From: Marinomonas ostreistagni
GTDB lineage: Bacteria; Pseudomonadota; Gammaproteobacteria; Pseudomonadales; Marinomonadaceae
DNA length: 64,000 nt
Direction of reading: 5' to 3'
NCBI RefSeq assembly: GCF_016461785.1
Contig: NZ_JAEMUH010000009.1
Span: 62,001 to 126,000, forward strand
In this document: positions 51,708 through 60,950 of the stretch, piece by piece
Layout of the letters: each line of letters begins with the position of its first letter
How positions within the stretch are numbered: position 1 is the first letter of the stretch
Notes under the pieces: generated by a model
What the model was told of the DNA's origin: nothing
The model's database searches: none
Seen by the model: only the letters and a program-made list of their open reading frames with translations
Translations under genes and position numbers: made by a program

Positions 51708-53124
51708 TAAGCCCTATTCTATCAAGCGACAACTGACGCTGTCTGTAGGGCTGTTAGTCAGTGCCCTAATGCTGTTATCACTGTACTTCAATTTTCAGTC
51801 GGCCAAACACGAAGTCGAGGAAGTCTATGACGCACGCCTTGGCCAATCGGCCAAATTACTATTACTTACACTGTCCATTTCATCCACGGATGACGCCGCT
51901 CTAGCAAATTACAAAACGCACTTTGATCACTGGATGAACAATATAAACCAGATATCAAACGCCACAGCAGACGATGATCAACCAACCGCCTTTGGTCATC
52001 CCTATGAGCAAAATCTGGTGTTTCAATTTTATCAGCAGGGGCAATTAACGTGGAGCTCTGTCTCTGATCTACCTCCACTTTCAGATGCATCTTCTAATAT
52101 TGGCTACTCCGACCTCCTCAAAGCGGGCGAACAATGGCGCACTTTTCAGGTGTCTATGCCAAACAGTGAGTCCTTAAATCAATATGTTGTGGTCGCGGAG
52201 AAACAGAAAATTCGTGAAGAAATTATTCATGAAATCGCTCTGTCGACGGCGGTTGAGCAGTTACTTCTATTGCCCGCTCTATTATTGCTACTGATTTGGC
52301 TTATTAACCAATACTTTCGCCCCATCAGTGAAATGCGTTCGGCGATTGCGCAGCGCAATCTACATCGCCTAGACCGTATCTATATTTCCAAAAATACCAC
52401 TGAGTTAGCCCCCCTCGTTGAGGCACTTAACTCCCTACTCGCTGAACTGGAGCAAGCTTGGCAACGCGAAAAACGCTTCACACGTACAGCGGCTCATGAG
52501 CTCAAAACACCGCTCACTATTTTACGTCTTAACGCTGAAAACGCCTTGAAAAGTAACGACCCTGAGCAATTACGAGAAGATCTAGCGAATATCTTACAAG
52601 GCATAGATCGAACAGACCGTTTGATTCACCAACTGCTCACCTTGGCAAAAGTCGATAGTATCGGAGCGCCTGCCTTTGAGCGTGTTGAGCTATCTGCCAT
52701 GCTTAAAGCAGTGGTTTCAGACCTAGTCCCTCTTGCCCTAAAACAAGATCAAGACATAAGCCTTAACGCGGAAGAAGTGAGTTGTTTAGGCGATAAGCTA
52801 CTACTGGAGGTACTGTTTCGCAACTTAATCGATAATGCGATTCGCTATTCAGGAAAGCAAAGCACTATATGTGTGGACGTCACTCAAGAACATCACTCTA
52901 TTAGAGTCTCTGTCTCCGATAGTGGCCCGACTATTCCTGAAGCAATCAGAGCACGCATCTTTGAACAGTTTTATCGAGGCGCCAGTCAGGTTGGCGATGG
53001 TGCAGGACTGGGTATGTCCATCTGTAAGGACATCACCTCATTGCATGGAGCAAGTATCGAGGTCACAGCAAAAGAAGGCGAAATGAACTGCTTTATCGTA
53101 CGCTTTCCTATTACTAATCGATGA
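51697..53124 (+). CDS. Sensor histidine kinase
   Basis: 475 residues from a TTG overlapping the regulator stop. Transmembrane helices lie at about residues 13-30 and 190-205, with a periplasmic sensor region of about 155 residues between them. The HAMP-like linker is short. H267 is the phosphoacceptor in AAHELKTPLTIL. N-box DNAIRYSG and G-box GAGLGMSICKDI follow. The periplasmic domain is acidic and of no family I recognise. It senses an envelope-side signal for the cluster. Its 3' end overlaps the convergent cyclase gene by 11 bases. Confidence 0.92.
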   Translation: MKSNKPYSIKRQLTLSVGLLVSALMLLSLYFNFQSAKHEVEEVYDARLGQSAKLLLLTLSISSTDDAALANYKTHFDHWMNNINQISNATADDDQPTAFGHPYEQNLVFQFYQQGQLTWSSVSDLPPLSDASSNIGYSDLLKAGEQWRTFQVSMPNSESLNQYVVVAEKQKIREEIIHEIALSTAVEQLLLLPALLLLLIWLINQYFRPISEMRSAIAQRNLHRLDRIYISKNTTELAPLVEALNSLLAELEQAWQREKRFTRTAAHELKTPLTILRLNAENALKSNDPEQLREDLANILQGIDRTDRLIHQLLTLAKVDSIGAPAFERVELSAMLKAVVSDLVPLALKQDQDISLNAEEVSCLGDKLLLEVLFRNLIDNAIRYSGKQSTICVDVTQEHHSIRVSVSDSGPTIPEAIRARIFEQFYRGASQVGDGAGLGMSICKDITSLHGASIEVTAKEGEMNCFIVRFPITNR

Positions 53125-54886
53125 TTTTATCACGACCTGTATTTTTGGCCTGATAAAGTTTCGTATCGACATCATGAATGATGTCCCCTAGGTTTTTCCC
53201 ATCAAGGGTTTGTAAATGCGTGACCCCAAAGCTCAGCGTCACACTAACATCTTCCAAGATAGGTTGCTCAACAAGTGTTTGTCGCACAGATTGTAAGCGC
53301 TGCATCAGTTCATCTTTTTCCATACCCGCTATGACGAGCATAAATTCCTCTCCGCCATAGCGGGCAATAATATCGCTCTCGCGGAAATTCGTTTTCAACA
53401 CTTGAGCAACCGCACTCAATGCTTCATCGCCCACATTGTGCCCATGGGTATCATTCACTTGTTTAAAGAAGTCGATATCACACAGCACCATAGCAAACGG
53501 TTTTCCATGTTGTTCTGCATGTTGACGGGCTTGCTCTGAAAGGAAGTTAAATCCTCGACGGTTATGCAACCCCGTCAGCTCATCGGTGGTACTTTGCTCC
53601 AATAGCACTTCATTTTCATCTTTAAGCTGAGAAGTACGCTGAGCGACTTTCTGTTCTAAGTTCTGCATAACGTCTGACAGATCACCTGCCATTTTTTGCA
53701 AACCTTGATTCAAAGAATGAATCTCTTTTACATGGCTCAACGTGTCAGGTAACGTGCGTATTTGACTTAAGGAATGCGCATTAACCGCGCTGTTCAAACG
53801 TAAAATAGGTTGACCGATGTAACGCGCTATCAGCGACCCTAACAAGGCAATACTGATGAAAATCGCCGCGACCACAATGAGTAAGCCTTCCGACAGCTCT
53901 GCTAGCATTCCCTTATAATAAGAATCCGGTATTAAAACGCCGATTAACCAAGTTTGACCATAGGGCAGCTCAATGGCTCTAACATTGTATAAATACCCTT
54001 TGTCTAAAATATCAACATGATGCACCCCAGGCTCTAACTGCTTTGCCGCTTGGCGGAATACAGGGCTTTGGTGAGACGCCAACGAAACACGCTGAACAGC
54101 ACCATCAATCGTTTGGTACAGGGGGTTGGTATTGGAACTGGCGATCAAGTTACCGTTGGTTTCGGCTAGGAAAACATAGGAGTTATCAACTAGATCGATG
54201 TTTTGTAGATAGTTATCCAGTGACACTAAGGCGACACTGGTCGCGGTCACAGCCAAAAGCTCACCTGCTTGGTCATAGATCGGTACGGAGAGGCCCACAC
54301 CTAACGAATGATAGCCAAAGTAAGGAGAGATCGAACTCCAAACCATTCCCTGCTTTTGTACCGCCTCCTGATAAAAAGGGCGTGACCTCGGATCATAGTT
54401 TTTATAGGCGGGCTCACTTTCTATATGTTTGCCCACGTAAGAGTACGGGTCATATTCGAAAGCCTCTAAACTGCCTGGAGAGTTTGTATAATTGGTTGCG
54501 ACGTGATGGCTGGCATTACCAAAAGGATCACGTGTAGAGTTTATATAGCGACCATCTGAGGCGGTCGCCAAAGAAATAAACGTCATATAGGGATAAGGAA
54601 TGGCTTGCTCATAGAATCGACCCGCTAACATATCGAGGTCATCTAACCATTCTGGATGATGGGATATCGCATCACGGTTCAACTCTGCCAGCACACTGAG
54701 CGGTGCCATAAACTCAGTAACACGGTCATACACTCGGCTTTCCACTTCTTGCATATAATGCAGGCCGACATTATCAGATACATTAGACAGTGTGACATTA
54801 GACAGTGTATAGACCGTCACGCCAGCTAGTGTAGCCAGAATAACAAACGGTATGACGATTAACCCTCGTAACGATACTAATGCCAC
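53114..54886 (-). CDS. Cache-domain diguanylate cyclase
   Basis: 590 residues. TM1 is at about 8-32 and TM2 at about 335-358, with a dCache-like sensor between (RSRPFYQEAVQKQGMVWSSISPYFGYHSLGVGLSVPIYD, LAETNGNLIAS). A HAMP-like region follows, then a coiled coil (LEQKVAQRTSQLKDENEVL). The GGDEF domain has GGEEF with an upstream RESD I-site. A tandem 15-base duplication encodes TLSNV twice just after TM1. It makes c-di-GMP in response to an extracellular ligand. Confidence 0.9.
   Translation of the reverse strand: MALVSLRGLIVIPFVILATLAGVTVYTLSNVTLSNVSDNVGLHYMQEVESRVYDRVTEFMAPLSVLAELNRDAISHHPEWLDDLDMLAGRFYEQAIPYPYMTFISLATASDGRYINSTRDPFGNASHHVATNYTNSPGSLEAFEYDPYSYVGKHIESEPAYKNYDPRSRPFYQEAVQKQGMVWSSISPYFGYHSLGVGLSVPIYDQAGELLAVTATSVALVSLDNYLQNIDLVDNSYVFLAETNGNLIASSNTNPLYQTIDGAVQRVSLASHQSPVFRQAAKQLEPGVHHVDILDKGYLYNVRAIELPYGQTWLIGVLIPDSYYKGMLAELSEGLLIVVAAIFISIALLGSLIARYIGQPILRLNSAVNAHSLSQIRTLPDTLSHVKEIHSLNQGLQKMAGDLSDVMQNLEQKVAQRTSQLKDENEVLLEQSTTDELTGLHNRRGFNFLSEQARQHAEQHGKPFAMVLCDIDFFKQVNDTHGHNVGDEALSAVAQVLKTNFRESDIIARYGGEEFMLVIAGMEKDELMQRLQSVRQTLVEQPILEDVSVTLSFGVTHLQTLDGKNLGDIIHDVDTKLYQAKNTGRDKIID
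54780..54809 (-). repeat. Tandem 15-base duplication inside the Cache-GGDEF gene
   Basis: ACATTAGACAGTGTG is present twice in tandem, giving a duplicated TLSNV peptide in the juxtamembrane region of the protein. It is a recent in-frame slippage-type duplication with no other effect visible. Confidence 0.7.
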
Positions 54887-54998
54887 TCAGTGATTCCTTA
54901 CACCCGACTTCCACTATTTATATGCTTAACGCCTGTTTATTAGTACATAAGAATCTTTACATAATATTCTTGTGTACTAAGTTTTGTGTAACATTATG

Positions 54999-55721
54999 TT
55001 AACGCTGACGCTCGTATACACTCAAATTGACTGCGGTTGCTAGGTTGAGCGATTCAATTAGCCCAACGCCAGGGATGGTAAAGGCTTTCGCCTTTAGGCT
55101 ATCCAAATGCTCACGTGGTACGCCACGGGCTTCGTTGCCAAAGATGTAGCAATCACGCTGTTTGAACGCTGGTGAGCTTAATGGCTCACCCTGCATATCC
55201 AAGCAAGCAATCGCCTCAAAGCGCTCTGGCAAAGTCGTGATATCCACATCTAGCTCCATTGGTACATGGAACAACGCGCCCATGCTGGAACGAATCACTT
55301 TAGGGTTAAACGGATCGACACTGCCAGGGCTTAGTAATAAGCGAAAGCCACCGAACCAAGCGAGAGTACGCAGAATCGTACCCAAATTGCCCGGATCTTG
55401 GATTTCATGCAGATAAATGCCAACCGCCTTCTCATCTGCTAAAGGTGAGATAGCAGCCATTGGAACCACCGCCAAAATGCCCTGTGGACTCTTGGTATCG
55501 GACATGCCCGCCATCTGCTTAGTACTGACTTCGATCTTTTCAAACTGAGTTGACCAATCGGCGTAATCCGCCGTCACATAAAGCTTGGCCGCCGCCAACT
55601 TAGGATTGTGCTTGGCCGCATTTTCCAGCTCCAGCACCAAGTGCTCTCCTTCCACTAGGCAATGGCCTAGTTCTTGGCGATATTTCTTTTGGTGCAGCTT
55701 TTTGATTTGGTCAATTTTCAT
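54999..55721 (-). CDS. SpoU/TrmH-family RNA 2'-O-methyltransferase
   Basis: 240 residues. The RNA-binding N-terminus (MKIDQIKKLHQKKYRQELGHCLVEGEHLV) is followed by the SPOUT knot with LHEIQDPGNLGTILRTLAWFGGFRLLLSPGSVDPFNPKVIRSSMGALFHVP, IFGNEARGVP and IPGVGLIESLNLATAVNLSVY. These are the three motifs for SAM and 2'-O-methyl transfer to rRNA or tRNA. The ATG at 55721 is chosen, with AAGG upstream. It overlaps or abuts the FAD oxidoreductase gene, with which it is co-transcribed. Confidence 0.9.
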   Translation of the reverse strand: MKIDQIKKLHQKKYRQELGHCLVEGEHLVLELENAAKHNPKLAAAKLYVTADYADWSTQFEKIEVSTKQMAGMSDTKSPQGILAVVPMAAISPLADEKAVGIYLHEIQDPGNLGTILRTLAWFGGFRLLLSPGSVDPFNPKVIRSSMGALFHVPMELDVDITTLPERFEAIACLDMQGEPLSSPAFKQRDCYIFGNEARGVPREHLDSLKAKAFTIPGVGLIESLNLATAVNLSVYERQR

Positions 55722-55722
55722 C

Positions 55723-57342
55723 TTAAGCACCTTGTTGCTTCAGAATATCTAGCGCCACCGCTTCCGCCACTTTGATACCGTCAATGCCCGCAGACAAGAT
55801 ACCGCCCGCGTAACCGGCGCCCTCACCTGCTGGGTATAGGCCTTGAGTGTTCAAGCTCTGGTAACTTTGATGGTCTCGGGTAATACGAATTGGCGATGAG
55901 GTACGGGTTTCAATACCCGTTAGGATCGCATCGTCACGGTCGAAACCACGAATTTTCTTACCAAATGCAGGCAAGGCTTCGCGCACCGCTTCGATAATAA
56001 AGTCAGGCAACGCATCAGCAAGATCACATAGCTGGATACCTGGTTTGTAAGACGGCTCCACTTCGCCCAATTCAGTCGATGCTTGGCCTTTGATAAAGTC
56101 GCCAACAAGCTGTGCTGGCGCTTTGTAATCTGAACCGCCTAGTTTGTAAGCCACCGCTTCCAGACGCTCTTGCAGCTCAACACCAGCTAAGATACCGTCT
56201 GGGTAATCTTGTTCCGGGTTAATGCCCACCACAATGCCAGAGTTAGCATTGCGCTCGTTACGCGAGTACTGGCTCATACCATTGGTCACCACGCGGCCTT
56301 CTTCAGATGTAGCAGCCACCACAGTACCACCCGGACACATACAGAAGCTGTATACCGCACGGCCATTCTTTGCATGGTGAATCAGTTTGTAATCCGCTGC
56401 GCCCAGCTCAGGGTGACCGGCGTATTTGCCTAGACGCGCTTTGTCGATCAATGACTGTGGGTGCTCGATACGAAACCCGATGGCAAATGGCTTCGGCTCA
56501 ATAAAGACTTCTTGTTTATGCAGCATACGGAAGGTGTCACGAGCACTGTGCCCCAGCGCCATCACCACGTGTTGGCTGTGCAGTTCAGTACCGTCAGCCA
56601 GCACCACACCCGTCACTTTTTGGTCCTCCAGCAACAAGTCCGTGACTTTCGATTCAAAGCGGATTTCACCACCTAGCTCGATGATTTCTTCACGCATTTT
56701 CGCTACTACACCGGTTAGACGGAAAGTACCGATATGCGGCTTGCTCACGTACATGATTTCTTCGGGCGCGCCCGCACGCACAAATTCGCTCATGACTTTA
56801 CGGCCGTAGAATTTTGGGTCTTTGACTTGGCTGTATAACTTACCGTCCGAGAACAGACCTGCACCGCCTTCGCCGTACTGAACGTTCGATTCCGTATCCA
56901 GTTTCTTTTGACGCCACAACGCCCAGGTATCTTTGGTACGTTGACGCACGTTGCGACCACGCTCTAAGACAATCGGCTTAAAGCCCATTTGAGCAAGGGT
57001 CAGAGCCGCAAACAAACCACAAGGACCAAAGCCCACCACGATTGGGCGCTCGCTTAGGTTTTCAGGCGCTGTCGCCACAGGGTGGTATTCGATATCCGGT
57101 GCCACTTTCACATGCACATCGTCTTCAAAACGTGCTAAGACCGCTGCATCATTGCTGGTGTTTAGGTGAATGATGTACACGAAGGTGATTTCCGTATTCT
57201 TTTTACGCGCATCATAGCTGCGTTTAAAGACAAAGAAATCCAGCAACTCTTCATCTACAAGGTTCAGGCGCTTGATAATCGCCTCACGCAATGCAGCTTC
57301 TGGATGGTCTAGGGGTAGAGAAAGTTCAGATAAACGAATCAT
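55723..57342 (-). CDS. FAD-dependent oxidoreductase (YtfG/FixC-like NAD(P)/FAD fold)
   Basis: 539 residues. After an approximately 80-residue N-terminal extension (VYIIHLNTSNDAAVLARFEDDVHVKV), a FAD-binding GFGPCGLFAALTLAQMGFKPIVLERG motif begins. YGEGGAGLFSDGKLYSQVKD and GLYPAGEGAGYAGGILSAGIDG complete a typical FAD-dependent oxidoreductase. The substrate is unknown. It is translated just before the methyltransferase (stop and start within 2 bases). Confidence 0.85.
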   Translation of the reverse strand: MIRLSELSLPLDHPEAALREAIIKRLNLVDEELLDFFVFKRSYDARKKNTEITFVYIIHLNTSNDAAVLARFEDDVHVKVAPDIEYHPVATAPENLSERPIVVGFGPCGLFAALTLAQMGFKPIVLERGRNVRQRTKDTWALWRQKKLDTESNVQYGEGGAGLFSDGKLYSQVKDPKFYGRKVMSEFVRAGAPEEIMYVSKPHIGTFRLTGVVAKMREEIIELGGEIRFESKVTDLLLEDQKVTGVVLADGTELHSQHVVMALGHSARDTFRMLHKQEVFIEPKPFAIGFRIEHPQSLIDKARLGKYAGHPELGAADYKLIHHAKNGRAVYSFCMCPGGTVVAATSEEGRVVTNGMSQYSRNERNANSGIVVGINPEQDYPDGILAGVELQERLEAVAYKLGGSDYKAPAQLVGDFIKGQASTELGEVEPSYKPGIQLCDLADALPDFIIEAVREALPAFGKKIRGFDRDDAILTGIETRTSSPIRITRDHQSYQSLNTQGLYPAGEGAGYAGGILSAGIDGIKVAEAVALDILKQQGA

Positions 57343-57512
57343 GGAAAGGTCCTGGCCGATTGACTCGGCAAAAGATAGTCCGGCGACAAATGTCGAAAAG
57401 TAAATTGTGGTCGCATTATACGCCTGCCTTGTTTACAAGTCAGTCAGAAGCGTTATCTATCACGGAAAAACTGTTATGTTAAGGCCTTTAATGCGCGTGA
57501 CGAGAACACCCC

Positions 57513-58451
57513 ATGCATCAAAACATTAACCTCAACTTGCTGCGATCGTTAAAAGTCCTCTTGGAAGAATGCCATGTCAGCCATGCAGCAAACCGACTCA
57601 ACCTGACTCAATCCGCTGTCAGCCGTCATTTGAGCGTTCTGAGAGAAATGTTTGCAGACCCCTTGTTAGTTCGTGATGGCAACTTGCTGATTGCGACGCC
57701 CAAAGCGCTACTATTACAGAAGAAATTAGAAGGCTGGTTCGTCGAGTTGGACGACTTGATGAGCGATGAGGTGTTCGCCCCCCAGCTGTGGCAAGGGGAA
57801 TTTGTGTTCTCTTCTAGCGACTACGTTGCTCAGTATATTTTGCCAGAAATCACCAAGACCTTGATGCAAGAAGCACCGCAAGTCACCTTAACCTATCGCT
57901 TATGGCAGCCGAGTTTACTCCATCAATTGCATGATGAAGGTATCCAACTAGCTTCCAGCATGTCCCTAGAAGCACCAGCAGGGCTATCCTCGGTTCAAAT
58001 CGGTGAAGATCATTCTGTGTGTTTAATGGGCGCTCATCATCCACTGGCTTCAGCAGAGTCGATTAGCCTGGATCAGGTTCTTCATTATCCACATATAAAA
58101 ATAGTCGGGGGCGGTGATAAAGATGGGCTGTTCGATGCCGCGCTTAAAGCACAAGGTAAACAACGCCGAATCGCGCTGAATGTACCGTTCTTCTTTGCCG
58201 CCGCCCAAGCGCTTTGTGACAGTGAGCTGCTCCTGATAACGCCAGAGCACATTGCTAAAAACCTTTCCGAACGCTATGACCTAACCTATCACCAACTCCC
58301 TTTGAAAACGCCAAAACATAAATACTGGCTCACATGGCACAGCAAATACGACCTAGACCCTGCCCATATGTGGGCTCGAAGCGTGATTGAGGAGATCATG
58401 ACGAGGGTAAAAGGCTCGGTAGCTTATGATTTTAAATCATATCCATGTTGA
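57513..58451 (+). CDS. LysR-family transcriptional regulator
   Basis: 312 residues. The HTH (LLRSLKVLLEECHVSHAANRLNLTQSAVSRHLSVLREMF) is canonical, and an effector domain follows. The next gene is a LysE-type exporter in the same direction, 64 bases on, so it may regulate that gene. Effector unknown. Confidence 0.9.
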   Translation: MHQNINLNLLRSLKVLLEECHVSHAANRLNLTQSAVSRHLSVLREMFADPLLVRDGNLLIATPKALLLQKKLEGWFVELDDLMSDEVFAPQLWQGEFVFSSSDYVAQYILPEITKTLMQEAPQVTLTYRLWQPSLLHQLHDEGIQLASSMSLEAPAGLSSVQIGEDHSVCLMGAHHPLASAESISLDQVLHYPHIKIVGGGDKDGLFDAALKAQGKQRRIALNVPFFFAAAQALCDSELLLITPEHIAKNLSERYDLTYHQLPLKTPKHKYWLTWHSKYDLDPAHMWARSVIEEIMTRVKGSVAYDFKSYPC

Positions 58452-58515
58452 TCAATCATGATTTCATTTGATATTCACGACTTGCTAAAGTGCATTTCTT
58501 CAAAAGGAGAACATC

Positions 58516-59130
58516 ATGACACTAACACTCTGGCTTTCTTTATTAGCGATTTGTTTGCTGGGCGCCATGTCACCAGGGCCAAGCTTGGTAATGGTTACCA
58601 AACACAGTTTAGCGGGCGGTAAAGCCAATGGCCTAGCCGCGGCGTGGGCCCATGCGTTTGGTATCGGGGTTTACGCGTTTATTTCCATGGTCGGCTTAGC
58701 AGTGATTTTCCATCAATTGCCTTGGCTGTATCAGATCATCAGCTACGCCGGTGCTGCTTACTTAATCTATTTGGGTGTTAATGCCATTCGTTCCAAAGGC
58801 GGTATCGCCGCGAAGCTGGAAGCGGGTCAAACCATGCCTGTTTGGCAATCAGCTAAAGAAGGCCTATTGATTTCACTGTTAAGTCCTAAAATTGCACTTT
58901 TTTTCGCAGCCTTGTTTAGCCCCTTTGTCGCCTCCGTACATTCGATCGATGGCAAAATGTTAATGGTGATGACGCCTTTCATTATCGATGGTTTGTGGTA
59001 CACCCTGATTACATTAATGCTTTCAAATCAACGTCTTCTGAATGGACTACGTAAAAAAGCAGTGCTGATTGATCGCCTATCAGGGCTGATCCTCGTTGCC
59101 TTGGCAGGCAAAATTATCTTGTCCGCTTAG
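58516..59130 (+). CDS. LysE/RhtB-family exporter
   Basis: 204 residues with about six hydrophobic segments. It starts LTLWLSLLAICLLGAMSPGPSLVMVTKHSLAGGKANGLAAAWAHAFGIGVYAF, the signature of LysE/RhtB amino-acid or small-molecule efflux proteins. GAGAACATC precedes the ATG. Substrate not predictable; it follows the LysR gene in the same direction. Confidence 0.9.
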   Translation: MTLTLWLSLLAICLLGAMSPGPSLVMVTKHSLAGGKANGLAAAWAHAFGIGVYAFISMVGLAVIFHQLPWLYQIISYAGAAYLIYLGVNAIRSKGGIAAKLEAGQTMPVWQSAKEGLLISLLSPKIALFFAALFSPFVASVHSIDGKMLMVMTPFIIDGLWYTLITLMLSNQRLLNGLRKKAVLIDRLSGLILVALAGKIILSA

Positions 59131-59215
59131 AACTCTGTCAGAGCCTTGCTTCCTTTGCTGATTGGCTGTCAGCGGTTACAATAGCGTTTTTATTCAATCC
59201 GGTAGCGAAATCACC

Positions 59216-59836
59216 ATGGCTCGATCAAAAAGCAGTAACCGTTGGCTCGAAGAACACGTCAACGACCCGTACGTTAAAAAAGCTCAAATAGACGGTTACC
59301 GTTCCCGCGCCAGTTACAAACTGCTGACCCTGAACGAGAAAGATAAACTGATCAAACCTGGTAACTTGGTGCTGGATTTAGGCTCTGCTCCGGGTGGCTG
59401 GTCACAAGTAGCGTCTAAGTTAGTGGGTGACAAAGGTAAAGTCATCGCATCGGATATCTTGCCGATGGACACCATCGCAGGAGTTGAGTTTATCCAAGGT
59501 GACTTCACTGAGCAGGAAGTCTTCGATCAGATCATGACCGCAGTCGATGGCGCGCCAGTGGACGTTGTGATTTCTGATATGGCACCGAATATGAGTGGTG
59601 TCTCGGCGGTCGATCAAGCCTCATCCATGTATCTTGTCGAACTGGCACTGGATATGGCGATTCAAACGCTTAAGCCAAAAGGCTTATTCGCAGTGAAAGT
59701 GTTCCAAGGAGAAGGCTACGAAGAATTCGTCAAGCAAATGCGTCCGCACTTTGACAGTGTCGTGGTACGTAAGCCAGAGTCTTCGCGAGCACGTTCTCGT
59801 GAAGTATACCTAGTCGGCCGTGGCTTTAAAGGCTAA
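59216..59836 (+). CDS. rlmE: 23S rRNA (U2552) 2'-O-methyltransferase RlmE/FtsJ
   Basis: 206 residues, the family length, from the ATG at 59216. SAM motif [23 protein letters not shown] and KVFQGEG are present, and the K-D-K-E catalytic tetrad is complete (K in RASYKL, D in SDMAPN, K in KVFQG, E in SREVY). The sequence resembles Pseudomonas-type RlmE ([24 protein letters not shown]) more than the enterobacterial one. It is followed at once by rluF, unlike the usual ftsH neighbourhood, so it could be an additional copy. Confidence 0.88.
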   Translation: MARSKSSNRWLEEHVNDPYVKKAQIDGYRSRASYKLLTLNEKDKLIKPGNLVLDLGSAPGGWSQVASKLVGDKGKVIASDILPMDTIAGVEFIQGDFTEQEVFDQIMTAVDGAPVDVVISDMAPNMSGVSAVDQASSMYLVELALDMAIQTLKPKGLFAVKVFQGEGYEEFVKQMRPHFDSVVVRKPESSRARSREVYLVGRGFKG

Positions 59837-59840
59837 TTCG

Positions 59841-60923
59841 ATGCAGTTAAAAACCTCTATTCGCCTGAATAAATACATCAGTGAAAGCGGCCTTTGTTCA
59901 CGCCGTGAAGCGGACCGCTTTATTGAGCAAGGCAGTGTTTACATCAATGGTAAGCGGGCTGGCATTGGCGATCAGGTCACGCCTGGCGACTTGGTGAAAG
60001 TAAACGGTCAAACCATTGAGCCAATGGAAGCGGAAGATCTGATCTTTATCGCGGTGAACAAGCCAGTGGGCATCGTCAGCACCACTGAGTCGAGCGAACC
60101 GAATAACATTGTTAGCTTCGTAAAACACGGTGCGCGTATCTTCCCGATCGGTCGTTTAGACAAAGACTCTCAGGGTCTGATCTTTATGACCAACAACGGC
60201 GACTTGGTTAACAAGATCCTGCGTGCGTCGAACAACCACGAAAAAGAATACCTAGTAACGGTCAACAAACCAATCACCGATGCCTTTATCGAAGGCATGA
60301 GTAATGGTGTGCCGATCTTGGGTCAAATGACCAAGAAATGTAAGGTGCACAAAGAGTCGACCTTTGTTTTTAACATCACCTTGGTGCAAGGCTTAAACCG
60401 CCAAATTCGCCGTATGGCTGAGCACTTTGGCTATGAAGTGGTTCAGCTTGAGCGTATTCGTATCATGAACGTTTCCCTTAAAGGCCTCGCCTTGGGTGAC
60501 TGGCGTGACCTGACGCAAAAAGAGATCGCCACGATTGCTGACATGACCAAAGACTCGGACGGCAATGCGGCACCAAAAGCCTCTAACCCTCGTAAGCCAA
60601 AACCACGTCCTCAAGGACAAGGTAAAGGCAATCGTGACGGTAAGCCTCGTGTTGGAGGGCCAGGCCGTGGTGGTGAGCAACGAGGTAAAGGAAGTGGCCA
60701 AGGGGGACGACCCGCTAACGGTAAGCCAGCTACTGGTGGTCGTGGTAAACCAGCTCAAGGCAAAACCAACGGCAAAGGTGGTAAACCTCAAGGTAACGGC
60801 GGTAAACCAGCTTCAGTAGGTAAAGGCGGCGCGGGCCGTAGTAAACCTTTATCTAACGGTAAAAATAGCGCTGGTCGTGGCAAACCGGCCAAACCCGCAG
60901 GCAAAGGCGGACGTAGCCGCTAA
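59841..60923 (+). CDS. rluF: 23S rRNA pseudouridine synthase RluF with long basic tail
   Basis: 360 residues from the ATG at 59841. The S4 domain ([32 protein letters not shown]) and RsuA/RluF-type catalytic domain with [21 protein letters not shown] (catalytic aspartate D in RLDKDS) and [15 protein letters not shown] are complete by about residue 240. The last about 115 residues are a glycine/lysine/proline-rich disordered tail ([20 protein letters not shown]) well beyond the E. coli length of about 290. It modifies U2604-type sites of 23S rRNA. A hairpin overlaps its stop codon. Confidence 0.88.
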   Translation: MQLKTSIRLNKYISESGLCSRREADRFIEQGSVYINGKRAGIGDQVTPGDLVKVNGQTIEPMEAEDLIFIAVNKPVGIVSTTESSEPNNIVSFVKHGARIFPIGRLDKDSQGLIFMTNNGDLVNKILRASNNHEKEYLVTVNKPITDAFIEGMSNGVPILGQMTKKCKVHKESTFVFNITLVQGLNRQIRRMAEHFGYEVVQLERIRIMNVSLKGLALGDWRDLTQKEIATIADMTKDSDGNAAPKASNPRKPKPRPQGQGKGNRDGKPRVGGPGRGGEQRGKGSGQGGRPANGKPATGGRGKPAQGKTNGKGGKPQGNGGKPASVGKGGAGRSKPLSNGKNSAGRGKPAKPAGKGGRSR

Positions 60924-60937
60924 GCATTCGCGGCTAC
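60913..60937 (+). terminator. Hairpin over the rluF stop codon
   Basis: GTAGCCGC (60913-60920) and GCGGCTAC (60930-60937) pair around a 9-base loop that contains the stop. Only a weak T-stretch follows. It marks the boundary with the convergent epimerase gene. Confidence 0.5.
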
Positions 60938-60950
60938 CTTGTGTCAGGAA

